Of a DNA stretch of 64,000 nucleotides, positions 31,961-40,275 are shown in pieces (the first letter of the stretch is position 1; each line of letters begins with the position of its first letter). The position numbers were made by a program, and so were the translations under genes. Below the pieces are notes generated by a model. That model did not search any database. It worked only from the letters and a program-made list of their open reading frames with translations, and was not told the DNA's origin. The stretch is from Bradyrhizobium macuxiense (GTDB lineage: Bacteria; Pseudomonadota; Alphaproteobacteria; Rhizobiales; Xanthobacteraceae): assembly GCF_001542415.1 (NCBI RefSeq), contig NZ_LNCU01000115.1, positions 104,124 to 168,123 on the forward strand, written 5' to 3'.

Positions 31961-32752
31961 TTAATGGGTGACACGACTGTCAAGGAACCGAAGGGGAAAG
32001 CCAAACGTCAGCCCTGCGCGGATCTCGTCTACGGGGTGTCCATTCGTGAGGCCGCGACGAAACGCAACGTCGAAGCTCAGATTGTCGCGAACCTGCCAGA
32101 TCAGGCCGACCAGGGCCGATACCGTTTCCTCCTTGCTGAACTCATTCTCGTAGAACACCTCAGCGACTGGTCTGATCGTCCATTTCAAGGGCCCTTCGAG
32201 AATGGCGCCGATAAAGACATCGCCGTGATGATCGCGGGTGAGCACAGTCTCGGCGTTGAGGTGGATCGTTCCCCAATCCCAGCGTTGAGAAACAATACCC
32301 GCCAGGCTCGCGCCGACACCTGACATGCCGGTGCTGTCAGGGAGGAGCACGCCGAACTCGGTCGCAATGCTCGGTCCGGTCTTGTCCTGTAGGCTTCCGG
32401 GCACGACGACGTGTTTGAGAAAGGCTCCTGCTGCTGTCAGGCTCGTGAGCCCGGAAGGCGAGAGCGGCGTTTCGCCCTGACCCTCGAGGACGGCCTCCCA
32501 GTCCTCGCCAAGGCCGTAGTTGAAGACTGCGGCGGGTGCGACAAGCGCCGTGCCCCCCGCGTCGTGCAACCGCCCCGCAGGCTGCAATTCGATCTCGACT
32601 TCTCCCGGAGCAGCGACGGCGGCATCGGTGCCGTCGAAGGGGCGATAGGCCCGGGCAGAAGGAGACCACGCCGTCAAGGCCAGTACGAGCGCAGAGCCCG
32701 AAGCAAGTAGCTTGTGGCTACATCGTTGCGGGCATTGGTTGAGTGTGGACAT
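31961..32752 (-). CDS. Outer-membrane beta-barrel protein
   Basis: A 263-aa protein with a signal peptide (core LASGSALVLALTAWSPSA, cleaved near residue 36). Alternating beta strands follow, such as GEVEIELQPAGRL, AAVFNYGLGEDWEAVLEGQG, FGVLLPDSTGMSGVGASLAG and LTFGFPLRFLD. The pattern fits a small outer-membrane barrel of the transporter/MetA-like group. It is last in a minus-strand unit with chrA and the beta-propeller gene, separated from the latter by 23 bp, so a role in the same metal-stress response is likely but unproven. Confidence 0.7.
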   Translation of the reverse strand: MSTLNQCPQRCSHKLLASGSALVLALTAWSPSARAYRPFDGTDAAVAAPGEVEIELQPAGRLHDAGGTALVAPAAVFNYGLGEDWEAVLEGQGETPLSPSGLTSLTAAGAFLKHVVVPGSLQDKTGPSIATEFGVLLPDSTGMSGVGASLAGIVSQRWDWGTIHLNAETVLTRDHHGDVFIGAILEGPLKWTIRPVAEVFYENEFSKEETVSALVGLIWQVRDNLSFDVAFRRGLTNGHPVDEIRAGLTFGFPLRFLDSRVTH

Positions 32753-32775
32753 GGGAGTGTCTCACGGTCGTAAGC

Positions 32776-33780
32776 CTAAGGGAGCGGGCGGAATATCCAG
32801 ATCGCTGCCGGCTCGGTGGACGTTGCCCGTGCGGCGATAAGCAGGCGGTCCAGCTCCGGTGCGAAGAACGACGTGCGTGCGCCCGACGCGGTTGGGATGC
32901 GGCTCAGCCTGCGATAGACAGCGCCGTCGATCTCAAACACATCGACAAAACCCGACCCGCAACTAGCGTAGACCCGGCTGCGCTTTCGATCGATGAAGAG
33001 GTCGTCGATATCGCCGCAGGTGTCGACCGTCGCGATCCGCTTTCCATCCACCATGGAGAAGACGGACAGCTCGGGCGGGCGACGAAAGGCCACCAGAATT
33101 CGGTTTCGATCATTGTCGATGGCCATCGCAAAATTGCCGCCCTTGTCCATCGGCCAATTCGCCAGCGGCTTTCCGGATGCGCTATCGAACACCGCGACCG
33201 CGTGGGCATCGGGCAGGTTGACAAAGATCCGGCCGCCGTCGGGATCAAGCTGGAAGCTCTCGGGATGAGCCTTCAAAGGGATATTTCCGAGTCGCTTTCG
33301 CGTCGCAGCGTCAAGCACCGCGAGGCGTCCTTCACCGTAGCCGATAACGACGTGCCCGGCCGAAGCATCGATCCGGATGTTGTCGGCGTCGCCGCCAAGA
33401 TCGATGCCGCCTGCCGCTTCGTAAGCTTCTCCCTTGAAGAACTTCAACGATCCGTCGCGCGCATTCGCCACATAGAGCGTGTCGCTAGATGGCTCGTAGC
33501 CGACGCCTTGCGGTTCCTTCAGCCCGGTGATTCTCTGGATCACGCTCCTTCTTGCCAAATCCACGATGCTGACCGTGTCGTTGCCGAGTTCGGCCACGAT
33601 GAGCCGTAGCCGCTTCTGATCAACCGCCATGTGGTCGATGCGACCGCGGACTTCGCCCAGCGGAATCTTGGTTTCGAGTTGCAGGACGCCGCTGCCCGCC
33701 GATTGGGACAGGGCCGGGGTGGCAACAAAAGTCGCGATACACACCGATACGGCTGATATCATCCGGAATGGATAGGTCAT
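32776..33780 (-). CDS. YncE-like periplasmic beta-propeller (YVTN repeats)
   Basis: A 334-aa exported protein with a signal peptide (ISAVSVCIATFVATPALS). Seven or so blade repeats of YVTN type follow, for example NDTVSIVDLARRSVIQRITG, SDTLYVANARDGSLKFF and ARDG-, EGRL- and KRSR-type blades. Such propellers bind ligands or partner proteins in the periplasm. It starts 22 bp after the chrA stop and is thus probably in the chrA operon. Substrate unknown. Confidence 0.8.
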   Translation of the reverse strand: MTYPFRMISAVSVCIATFVATPALSQSAGSGVLQLETKIPLGEVRGRIDHMAVDQKRLRLIVAELGNDTVSIVDLARRSVIQRITGLKEPQGVGYEPSSDTLYVANARDGSLKFFKGEAYEAAGGIDLGGDADNIRIDASAGHVVIGYGEGRLAVLDAATRKRLGNIPLKAHPESFQLDPDGGRIFVNLPDAHAVAVFDSASGKPLANWPMDKGGNFAMAIDNDRNRILVAFRRPPELSVFSMVDGKRIATVDTCGDIDDLFIDRKRSRVYASCGSGFVDVFEIDGAVYRRLSRIPTASGARTSFFAPELDRLLIAARATSTEPAAIWIFRPLP

Positions 33781-33801
33781 CTCACGTCCCCCTTCGTCCG
33801 G

Positions 33802-34983
33802 TCAGTGAACCATCACCCAAGTCGGTTGCAGCCACGGGTAGGCAATCAGACCGACAACGGCAGTCGCCGCGATCAGGAGCGGGTTGCTCACCTTCCAGCG
33901 GAACAGGACGGCAAGCGAGATCACGCCGATGAGTGCTGTCAGCCAGTCGCCGATTGCGATGTTGCCGAGCAGGATGCACGCGCCGAGGATGGTTCCGATG
34001 GCGGCTGCATAGGCGCCCTTCACAAACCCCTGAACCTTGGCGTTGCCGCGATGCCGTGCCAGCAGTGGGGCAACGATCAGCACCAGCAGGAACGACGGCA
34101 GGAAAATGCCGATCGTGGAGACGAGCGAGCCCCAGAAACCCGCCACGAGATAGCCGACAAAGGTCGCGGTGATCACCACCGGTCCCGGACTGATCATACC
34201 GATCGCGACCGCGATAAGAAATTGCCGCTCGTCGAGCCAGTTGTACTGCTGCACTAGCCCTTGCTCGAGGAACGGTACGATGACAAGGCCGCTGCCGAAT
34301 GTCAGCGAGCCGGCCTTGAGGAAAAACAGCAGGAGCTTGGAAAGCGTGGAGCCGCTTGCCACCGGCGCGATTGGACCAACCGCGGCCGGCACGACGGCAA
34401 TTCCTGGCAGGGTCGCAGACGAGCGTTTGAACAGGTCACCGTAGTAAAGAATGCCCACGATGCCGGCGCCGATGAACAGCAGCGCGACCTCTGCCTGGAG
34501 GATAACCGTGACGGCCAGGCAAACAGCCGCGATCGCCCATTGCAACCAGTCTTCCATGCCCAACTTGGCAAGCCGGTAGCAGGAGTGAAGAATAAGCGCG
34601 ATGACTGCGGGGCTAACGCCGTAGAAGATCGCGGTGACCGGCTGGAGATCGCCGAGGTAGACATACAGGGCTCCAAGCGAAGCTACGATGACGAAGTTGG
34701 GAAGGATAAAGCACCATCCACCGACCCAAGCCCCCCAGAAGCCACCGCGGAGCCAGGACACATAGATGCCGACCTGGATCGCCAGCGGCCCCGGGAGCGA
34801 TTGGCAGATGGCAATCGATTCCTTCATCTCCTCCTTGCTAAGCCATTTCTTGCCGTCGACCAGTTCCCGCTCCATCTGTCCGACGAGCGCAACCGGACCA
34901 CCGAAGCCAAGAAAGCCGAGGCGCAAGAAATAGCGCGCCAGTTCTGTCAGACGGCTGTGCCGCGAAATCACCGGAGCGTTCAT
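33802..34983 (-). CDS. chrA: Chromate transporter ChrA
   Basis: ChrA proteins export chromate from the cytoplasm. The 393-aa product is a long-chain CHR protein with two homologous halves. Each has a Gly/Pro-rich motif (FLRLGFLGFGGPVALVGQME with ICQSLPGPLAIQVG in the first, LKAGSLTFGSGLVIVPFLE with IGMISPGPVVITATFVGYLV in the second), and there are about ten to twelve membrane segments. The ATG at 34983 has a GGGAGG site upstream and overlaps the stop of the preceding 73-aa ORF (ATGA). A ChrB-type gene lies 3.7 kb upstream on the same strand. Confidence 0.9.
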   Translation of the reverse strand: MNAPVISRHSRLTELARYFLRLGFLGFGGPVALVGQMERELVDGKKWLSKEEMKESIAICQSLPGPLAIQVGIYVSWLRGGFWGAWVGGWCFILPNFVIVASLGALYVYLGDLQPVTAIFYGVSPAVIALILHSCYRLAKLGMEDWLQWAIAAVCLAVTVILQAEVALLFIGAGIVGILYYGDLFKRSSATLPGIAVVPAAVGPIAPVASGSTLSKLLLFFLKAGSLTFGSGLVIVPFLEQGLVQQYNWLDERQFLIAVAIGMISPGPVVITATFVGYLVAGFWGSLVSTIGIFLPSFLLVLIVAPLLARHRGNAKVQGFVKGAYAAAIGTILGACILLGNIAIGDWLTALIGVISLAVLFRWKVSNPLLIAATAVVGLIAYPWLQPTWVMVH

Positions 34984-35201
34984 GTCAGAACCTCCCTGGA
35001 AGGAGCCCTGCTCCTGACCGAGAGGCGGAAATGATCCGAAGAGCGGTGTCTGGCGGGAGCCCAGGTCCAACCAGCACCGATGTCACGAGAATGGTGAGCG
35101 GCGTCGGACGGTGCCGCCGAGGTGCCTTGGCACTGGCGGCTCAACGCGTCGATCAACGAGCGTGGAGCAGGTTCGAAGGATTGTCGATAGGTAGCAGACA
35201 T
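34980..35201 (-). CDS. 73-aa ORF coupled to chrA, unknown function
   Basis: This small ORF starts 21 bp after the conserved 40-bp leader (copy 1) with an AAAGGA site before its ATG, and it ends in a 4-bp overlap with the chrA start. Copy 2 of the leader stands in the same relation to the rhodanese-ChrB gene (19 bp), so this position is that of a first translated gene. The protein is Ser/Arg/Ala-rich (SFEPAPRSLIDALSRQCQG) with no recognised domain. It could be a decayed gene or a short coupling ORF. Confidence 0.45.
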   Translation of the reverse strand: MSATYRQSFEPAPRSLIDALSRQCQGTSAAPSDAAHHSRDIGAGWTWAPARHRSSDHFRLSVRSRAPSREVLT

Positions 35202-35222
35202 GCAGCGTCCTTTTGAAAAGTT

Positions 35223-35271
35223 GGACGCGATTCTTGGGCATGTCGCCTCGCGGGGAGATCGCTTCCCCGTA
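35223..35271 (-). promoter_or_regulatory. Conserved leader element, copy 1 (before the chrA unit)
   Basis: Forty bases (35223-35262) are identical to copy 2 at 38700-38739, and the flanking ttccccgta is also shared. On the minus strand it has a GGGGA/TCCCC hairpin, then a GAGG site and an ATG opening a short frame that reads MPKNRV. It is probably a 5' UTR control element. Confidence 0.7.
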
Positions 35272-35409
35272 TGAATCTAGTAGCGGCAACAGGGCGAATT
35301 TGTCAACGGCGCAGCAACCTCGCGTGCGTTGGAGTCCGGCCGCGGATGTGCCGACGCACAGACGCAAATCCGCGCGCGGAGTGGATTGCCACGCCGCGGA
35401 GCATATGGA

Positions 35410-36087
35410 TCAAAGGCGCGAGAGGTAGTGTGCGAGTGCCGTGATGTCGTTGTCGCCAAGTGGATAGGCGACTTCCGCCATCGCAGCGACACCACCTCCG
35501 GTTCGCACGCCTGCCTTGTAGTCGTGTAGCGCCTTGACGATGTATTCCTCGCGCTGTCCGGCAATGCGGGCCGCAGCCTTGTTTCCGGAGTAGGTGTCGC
35601 CGTGACACGACGCGCAGCGTCCGGTGGCGGCGATCTGCTTTCCGGCCTCGGTCAGTTCCGGATGATCATCGGGCTTCTTGACTACTGAGGGGTCTGCTGC
35701 CTTGAGCGACGCGAAGTAAGCACCGAGATCGCGGACGTCCTCGTTGCTGAGCGGACCCGCGATGGGCTCCATCGTCTCGTTCTTCCGCGCGCCGCTGCGG
35801 AAGAAGATCAACTGCCATTGCAGGAAGAGGTCGGGTTGCGAAGCAAGCGACGGGACGTTCTCGGTTGCCGAAATGCCGTTCTCGCCATGGCAGGCGACGC
35901 ACGTCTCCGCCTTGGCTTTTCCGTTGTCCGCGCCCGCCGTCGCCGGACCGATGGCGGCTGCAGCCGCGCAGGCCGCAAGGATTGGTAGCCGCGAGAGGGC
36001 ACGGTTCACCAATCGTCGCCGTCCGGCCGCAAGCTGCCGGTCGTCGATGGTTGGCTTCAAGAGTATCGTCCTGTCTTTGCTCATCAT
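35410..36087 (-). CDS. Diheme class I cytochrome c
   Basis: A 225-aa exported cytochrome with two CxxCH heme sites, CVACH (about residue 63) and CASCH (about residue 159), in tandem cytochrome c domains. The N-terminal hydrophobic stretch LPILAACAAAAAIGPATAG is a signal peptide or anchor. Domain layout resembles cytochrome c4-like proteins. It is the last gene of the rhodanese-ChrB unit, 28 bp after the DUF1259 gene. A role as periplasmic electron carrier for metal or sulfur redox chemistry is an inference. Confidence 0.88.
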   Translation of the reverse strand: MMSKDRTILLKPTIDDRQLAAGRRRLVNRALSRLPILAACAAAAAIGPATAGADNGKAKAETCVACHGENGISATENVPSLASQPDLFLQWQLIFFRSGARKNETMEPIAGPLSNEDVRDLGAYFASLKAADPSVVKKPDDHPELTEAGKQIAATGRCASCHGDTYSGNKAAARIAGQREEYIVKALHDYKAGVRTGGGVAAMAEVAYPLGDNDITALAHYLSRL

Positions 36088-36115
36088 GTGCGGTCACCGA
36101 TACACGGTTCTCAGC

Positions 36116-37060
36116 TCAACTCTTGGTACTCGCCGTCTTGTCGAGTGCGGCTCGCAAGCCCTTGGCAAGCTTGATGGCGTCGTCATTGGCCCAGAAGTGC
36201 ATGAAGAACAGGCGCGGCTGTTCGTCCAGCATATGGCTGTGCAGCGCTGTCACGTCGATGCCGTGCGTGCGCAGCGCCATGATCACCGGGTTGACCTCAT
36301 CGCTCGTCAGGACGAAATCGCCGGTGATGGCCGCCTTGCCTCCGCCGGTCGGCTGGAAGTTGATGCCGATGGCGACGCCCATCGGTCCGACCGGACTTAA
36401 CGGCATTCCGTCCTCGGTGATCGGGTCGTGGCGCGGAACGTTGAATTGATAGACTCCGCCGTTGGCCTGGCCCTTGACGCCGATGATCTGATCGAGCTGG
36501 GCGGTGTCGAGATCGATCGCCGGAGGAGGCGCCGTCGACGCGGCGGCTGTCAGCGGCGTCTTGCTCTCGGCAAGTCCGTCATGGATTGCAGTGGCGATCT
36601 TGACCGGATCGCCATGGCCGGCGATGTGCATATAGAAGGTCGCCGGGCTGGCGCGGAGCAGGTGGTTGTGCACCGCCGTGATCTGCAGACCGCTCGCGAT
36701 CATCTTCAACATGACTGGGTTGATCTCGGATTCGAGCAGCACGAGATCACCCATTGCCATGACGCCATCATGCGCGGGTTTGAAAGCGACCCATCCGCCG
36801 AGCGCCAGCGCCGGTTTGATGGTTACGCCATCGAGCGTCACCGTCAGATCGGTCCGTGGAAAGCCGTAGCGGTGTACGTCGCCCGCAACGGCAGGTTTCC
36901 GGCCCAGCGTCTCGTCAACCTTCTGCCAATCCACGCTCTGCGCATGAGCCGTCGAGACGAACGGTTCGGCGAAGATGCGCCAGTCGATATTCTGGGCGCT
37001 TGCGCCGGCGGCGAAGCAACAGGCGCCGATGCCAATCAGTGCCGGGATGATGTTCCGCAT
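36116..37060 (-). CDS. Exported protein with two DUF1259 (LpqO/LppY-like) domains
   Basis: A 314-aa protein with a signal peptide (IIPALIGIGACCFAAGASA). Two tandem DUF1259 units follow, about residues 35-170 and 185-310. The units share matching segments: GDLVLLESEINPVM with ITAVHNHLL and ATFYMHIAG in the first, GDFVLTSDEVNPVI with VTALHSHML and RLFFMHFWA in the second. The repeated HxH and MH residues suggest a metal site. Function of the family is unknown. The start at 37060 was chosen because it puts the signal peptide at the N-terminus. Confidence 0.85.
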   Translation of the reverse strand: MRNIIPALIGIGACCFAAGASAQNIDWRIFAEPFVSTAHAQSVDWQKVDETLGRKPAVAGDVHRYGFPRTDLTVTLDGVTIKPALALGGWVAFKPAHDGVMAMGDLVLLESEINPVMLKMIASGLQITAVHNHLLRASPATFYMHIAGHGDPVKIATAIHDGLAESKTPLTAAASTAPPPAIDLDTAQLDQIIGVKGQANGGVYQFNVPRHDPITEDGMPLSPVGPMGVAIGINFQPTGGGKAAITGDFVLTSDEVNPVIMALRTHGIDVTALHSHMLDEQPRLFFMHFWANDDAIKLAKGLRAALDKTASTKS

Positions 37061-37119
37061 TGTTATGCTCCTTGAATCAGACGTCACGTCTGCTGCTGCA
37101 ATTCGCTTGCGGCGATGCT

Positions 37120-37464
37120 CTATTCTTTCGAAAGGCCGACGATGGTTCGCGCACCGGAGATGTTTTGCACCGTGATCGCGACTGGGTCGCCGAAGCGGAC
37201 CGCGTTGAACAGCAAACCGTCCTGCACCTTGAATGGTTCCGTCTTGTCGGCAGACAGGCGTATCCTGATGGTGTCGTTACCCTCATCGACGCTATCGACG
37301 ACGCCACGCAACATTTCGGTCGGCGGCGGACGGACGGCAACCACCTGGGCCAGGGTGACGACGGCTTCCTGCTCCTGACCGACATCGGCGGGCGCCGACA
37401 GGGCTACGCATGGCCACAGGACAGCCCCGCAGAGGGCTGCCATTGATCTCGTCATGGTGTTCAC
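37120..37464 (-). CDS. Small exported beta-rich protein
   Basis: A 114-aa protein with a signal peptide (SMAALCGAVLWPCVALSA). The C-terminal beta-rich domain (LRGVVDSVDEGNDTIRIRLS, then FKVQDGLLFNAVRFGDPVAI) has the look of a small OB-like fold such as CusF or DUF1344 proteins. No Met/His metal-binding set is evident. Located within the ChrB-like unit between the PepSY and DUF1259 genes. Confidence 0.65.
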   Translation of the reverse strand: MNTMTRSMAALCGAVLWPCVALSAPADVGQEQEAVVTLAQVVAVRPPPTEMLRGVVDSVDEGNDTIRIRLSADKTEPFKVQDGLLFNAVRFGDPVAITVQNISGARTIVGLSKE

Positions 37465-37508
37465 TCCATCATGTTGATGTCGATTGCTTCGAGCGGGGGC
37501 GAGACGTC

Positions 37509-37742
37509 TCAGTCCTGCTCCTTGACCTGACCGCTACTGTCGATCACGAGCCGCACTTCCTTGCCGTTCTTCATCGCTTGGGCAGTCGTGCCCTCGGCCG
37601 TCGATTTGATGTTAGTGATCTTCGCGTAGCCCGCGGCCTCTAGCTTCGCGACCAGTTCGCCCTGGGTGAGGGCGGAAGCGGGCGCGGCTGCGCCCGCAAT
37701 TGCCAAGGCGAGGAGCAGGTGAGGGAGTCTTCGTGTCTGCAT
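37509..37742 (-). CDS. PepSY-like periplasmic protein
   Basis: A 77-aa exported protein with signal peptide LLLALAIAGAAAPASA. One PepSY-type unit follows, LTQGELVAKLEAAGYAKITN to VRLVIDSSGQVKEQD. Small PepSY proteins are often found with cytochromes and metal-stress genes and may act as periplasmic inhibitors or chaperones. It lies 116 bp after the rhodanese-ChrB gene. Confidence 0.75.
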   Translation of the reverse strand: MQTRRLPHLLLALAIAGAAAPASALTQGELVAKLEAAGYAKITNIKSTAEGTTAQAMKNGKEVRLVIDSSGQVKEQD

Positions 37743-37858
37743 GGTCGTTCTCCTGGTCGTATCCTGCCCCAGGGTCTCGAGATGCGCGGTGCCTTCACTT
37801 CAGATGATGCCCGCAAGCGGGCGCACGATGCCGATGATGCGGGAGGCCGCGAGACCGG

Positions 37859-38680
37859 TCATGGCTTCACCTTGTTGGTCGGCCAGTTGTGCGTCTCCTT
37901 GCTCGCGTCTCGGCACCACCGATAGAAGGCATCGTAGAGGATAAGCCCGGCGCTCAACTGTTCGAGGTCGTCGTCGAACATGCGCGACAGGCCGAGCGAG
38001 GCGGCGAGCAATCCGGGCGCCTCCGGCGAGAGATCGAGCCGTGCGGTGTCCGCGGCGCGCACCATCGTTGCAAGCCGTTGCAGCGGCGGGATGGAAAGGC
38101 CGAACTCCTTGACCATCACGTCGAAGGTGCAGAGTTCGCCCCGGTGGCTCCAGAACACGTTCTCGATATCGAACGGTGTCGCTTCGAATTTCTCGGCCAC
38201 TGCCTCGACTTCGGAGCTGGTGACAAAGAGGAACATGGCGGCTGGATCAACGAAACGGCGGATCAGCCACGGGCAGGCGATGCGGTCGATCTTCGGTCGC
38301 GATCTCGTCACCCAGATGGTGCGGCCGCGTCCGTCGCGCTTGGGGATTCGCTCCGCCGGGACGGTCGGCAGTTCCGAGCCCCGCCAGCCGAGATGACCGC
38401 CCTCGAGTATTTCCGCCGCAACATTGCTGCAGCGAAGCCAGGCTGCGGTGCCTTCGCTGAGCTTCTGGCCCTTGTTGCAGATGACGACCACGGACTGGCC
38501 GGTCAGCCGGGAGGCCCAGTCCTGGACGTCAAGATGCGACCGCCGCGCCGCGCCGGGTATGAGCTGTGGATCAGCGGCGAAGTCCTCGTCGGTTCTGACA
38601 TCGATGAGGGTCGGCGCGTGTGCCGTGCCGATGAGCCGCGAAAGTTTTTCGGATGAGATCGAGGTGTAGGATGATGACAT
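37859..38680 (-). CDS. Rhodanese domain fused to ChrB-type chromate resistance domain
   Basis: A 273-aa protein starting at the ATG at 38680. Residues 1-110 are a rhodanese domain with the active-site loop VVVICNKGQKLSEG (catalytic Cys). Residues 120-270 match the ChrB C-terminal domain (TIWVTRSRPKIDRIACPWLI, then RGELCTFDVMVKEFGL and ADTARLDLSPEAPGLLAAS). ChrB proteins are needed for chromate-induced resistance. It is the first gene of a minus-strand unit with PepSY, DUF1259 and cytochrome c genes, and has leader copy 2 directly upstream. Confidence 0.85.
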   Translation of the reverse strand: MSSSYTSISSEKLSRLIGTAHAPTLIDVRTDEDFAADPQLIPGAARRSHLDVQDWASRLTGQSVVVICNKGQKLSEGTAAWLRCSNVAAEILEGGHLGWRGSELPTVPAERIPKRDGRGRTIWVTRSRPKIDRIACPWLIRRFVDPAAMFLFVTSSEVEAVAEKFEATPFDIENVFWSHRGELCTFDVMVKEFGLSIPPLQRLATMVRAADTARLDLSPEAPGLLAASLGLSRMFDDDLEQLSAGLILYDAFYRWCRDASKETHNWPTNKVKP

Positions 38681-38699
38681 GCTGCGCCCTTGGTGATCA

Positions 38700-38750
38700 G
38701 GACGCGATTCTTGGGCATGTCGCCTCGCGGGGAGATCGCATTTCCCCGTA
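38700..38750 (-). promoter_or_regulatory. Conserved leader element, copy 2 (before rhodanese-chrB)
   Basis: Shares 40 identical bases with copy 1 and ends 19 bp before the rhodanese-ChrB start. It has the same hairpin, GAGG site and MPKNRV frame. The only difference in the core flank is a 2-bp insertion in the hairpin loop region (cgcattt against cgctt). Confidence 0.7.
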
Positions 38751-39055
38751 GAAACAATAGAAGACCCTGTGGTCCGCGCTGTCAACCTGGCGATCGCGCT
38801 GCGGCTTCAACGAATTGCGAAGCGGACATGACAGGCCGCCTGCCGTTTCGGTGGAACCTTGGTCGTGAGGCGAACGAAATGGGGGCGGCAGCGGCGAGCG
38901 CGCAATTGTCTTCCTGATTTCTCGAACCGGCCAAGCAATCCCGGCGAGTCCAAGCGACGAGATGGATTACCTCCGCCTGCGCCGCCGGCGCTGCTGTCGA
39001 TCGCGTGACAATTTCTCCCCACATGGGCAGCGACTTGGACGCTGACTTGGGTGCG

Positions 39056-39083
39056 GTATGATATTCTGATTGTATCGTCATAC
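39056..39083. promoter_or_regulatory. NikR-type operator
   Basis: GTATGA, exactly 16 bases, TCATAC. This matches the NikR consensus known from E. coli at all 12 positions. It ends 66 bp before the start of the nickel/cobalt permease gene, so nickel-dependent repression is predicted. No nikR gene is in the window. The rest of the gap 38751-39149 shows no other feature. Confidence 0.85.
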
Positions 39084-39149
39084 AGGCGCCGCTAGCGTCG
39101 GCTTGTCGGATGACATCAACAAGCGGCAGGGATCCCGCCGGGATCGCTG

Positions 39150-40229
39150 GTGACCGGGAACGGCGGGCGTGCATTGCTTACAAGAGTGTTCGACGACGAA
39201 GCGGCGGATGCCAAGGCGAAGGCGTATGTTCTCGGCGCGCTTCTGATCCTGGTGAATGCCGCGGTCTGGCTGTGGGCCTATCTCAGCTTCCGCGACTATC
39301 CGCTCCTGCTTGGAACGGCATCGCTTGCCTACACGCTCGGGCTTCGCCATGCCGTCGATCCCGACCATATCGCGGCCATCGACAACGTCACGCGCAAGCT
39401 GATGCAGGAGGGCAAGCGCCCGGTGGCGGTCGGCCTGTTCTTCGCCATGGGGCATTCGACTGTCGTGATCGCGGCCTCGCTGCTGGTCGCGGTCTCGGTC
39501 GGCGCGCTCGAAGCACGGTTCGAGGGCTTCAAGGAAATTGGCGGCGTGATCGGGACCAGCGTGTCCGCGCTCTTCCTGCTTCTGATCGCGCTCATCAACA
39601 CGATGATCCTGATCTCGGTCTATCGCGCCTTTCAGGCGTCGAGACGTGGGGATCACGCGACCGAGCAGGAGCTTCACGATCTGCTGCAACAGCGCGGCTT
39701 CATGGCCCGCATGCTGCGCTCGCTGTTCGCCCTGATTACCAAGAGCTGGCAGATGTACCCGCTCGGCTTTCTGTTCGGCCTGGGGTTCGACACGGCGAGC
39801 GAGATCGGCCTGATCGGAATTTCCGCCGCACAGGGCTCCGCCGGCTTGCCGGTGTGGTCGATCCTGGTGTTTCCGGCGCTGTTCACCGCGGGAATGTCGC
39901 TCATCGACACTGCCGACGGCATCATCATGGTCCAGGCCTATGGCTGGGCGTTCCGGCAGCCCGTGCGCAAGCTCTACTACAATCTGACCATGACCCTGAT
40001 CTCGATCATCGTGGCGCTCCTCATCGGCGGCATCGAGGCGCTCGGTCTCATCGCAAGCAAGCTCGACCTGCAAGGACCGTTCTGGGATTTCGTCGGGAAG
40101 ATCAGCGAAGACTTCAGTCTGCTCGGCTACCTCATCGTCGGCGTGTTCATCGCCGCGTGGTTGATGTCGGTGCTGGTGTATCGGTTGGGCCGGTTCGATG
40201 AGATCAGCGGTGAGGGCCGGGCAGGCTGA
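39150..40229 (+). CDS. Nickel/cobalt permease, NiCoT (HoxN/HupN/NixA) family
   Basis: A high-affinity Ni(II)/Co(II) importer in the inner membrane. The 359-aa protein has about eight membrane helices and the family motifs: LRHAVDPDHIAAIDN (HX4DH in TM2), FFAMGHSTVVIAAS, LGFDTASEIGLIGI and FTAGMSLIDTADGIIM. The start is a GTG at 39150; a GTG at 39186 is an alternative. With a NikR operator upstream, nickel is the likely physiological substrate, serving urease or hydrogenase, which are not in this window. Confidence 0.94.
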   Translation: MTGNGGRALLTRVFDDEAADAKAKAYVLGALLILVNAAVWLWAYLSFRDYPLLLGTASLAYTLGLRHAVDPDHIAAIDNVTRKLMQEGKRPVAVGLFFAMGHSTVVIAASLLVAVSVGALEARFEGFKEIGGVIGTSVSALFLLLIALINTMILISVYRAFQASRRGDHATEQELHDLLQQRGFMARMLRSLFALITKSWQMYPLGFLFGLGFDTASEIGLIGISAAQGSAGLPVWSILVFPALFTAGMSLIDTADGIIMVQAYGWAFRQPVRKLYYNLTMTLISIIVALLIGGIEALGLIASKLDLQGPFWDFVGKISEDFSLLGYLIVGVFIAAWLMSVLVYRLGRFDEISGEGRAG

Positions 40230-40275
40230 GACGCTGACGTCGTGAGAGATCGTTATTTCCGATGGTGAGTGCGGG

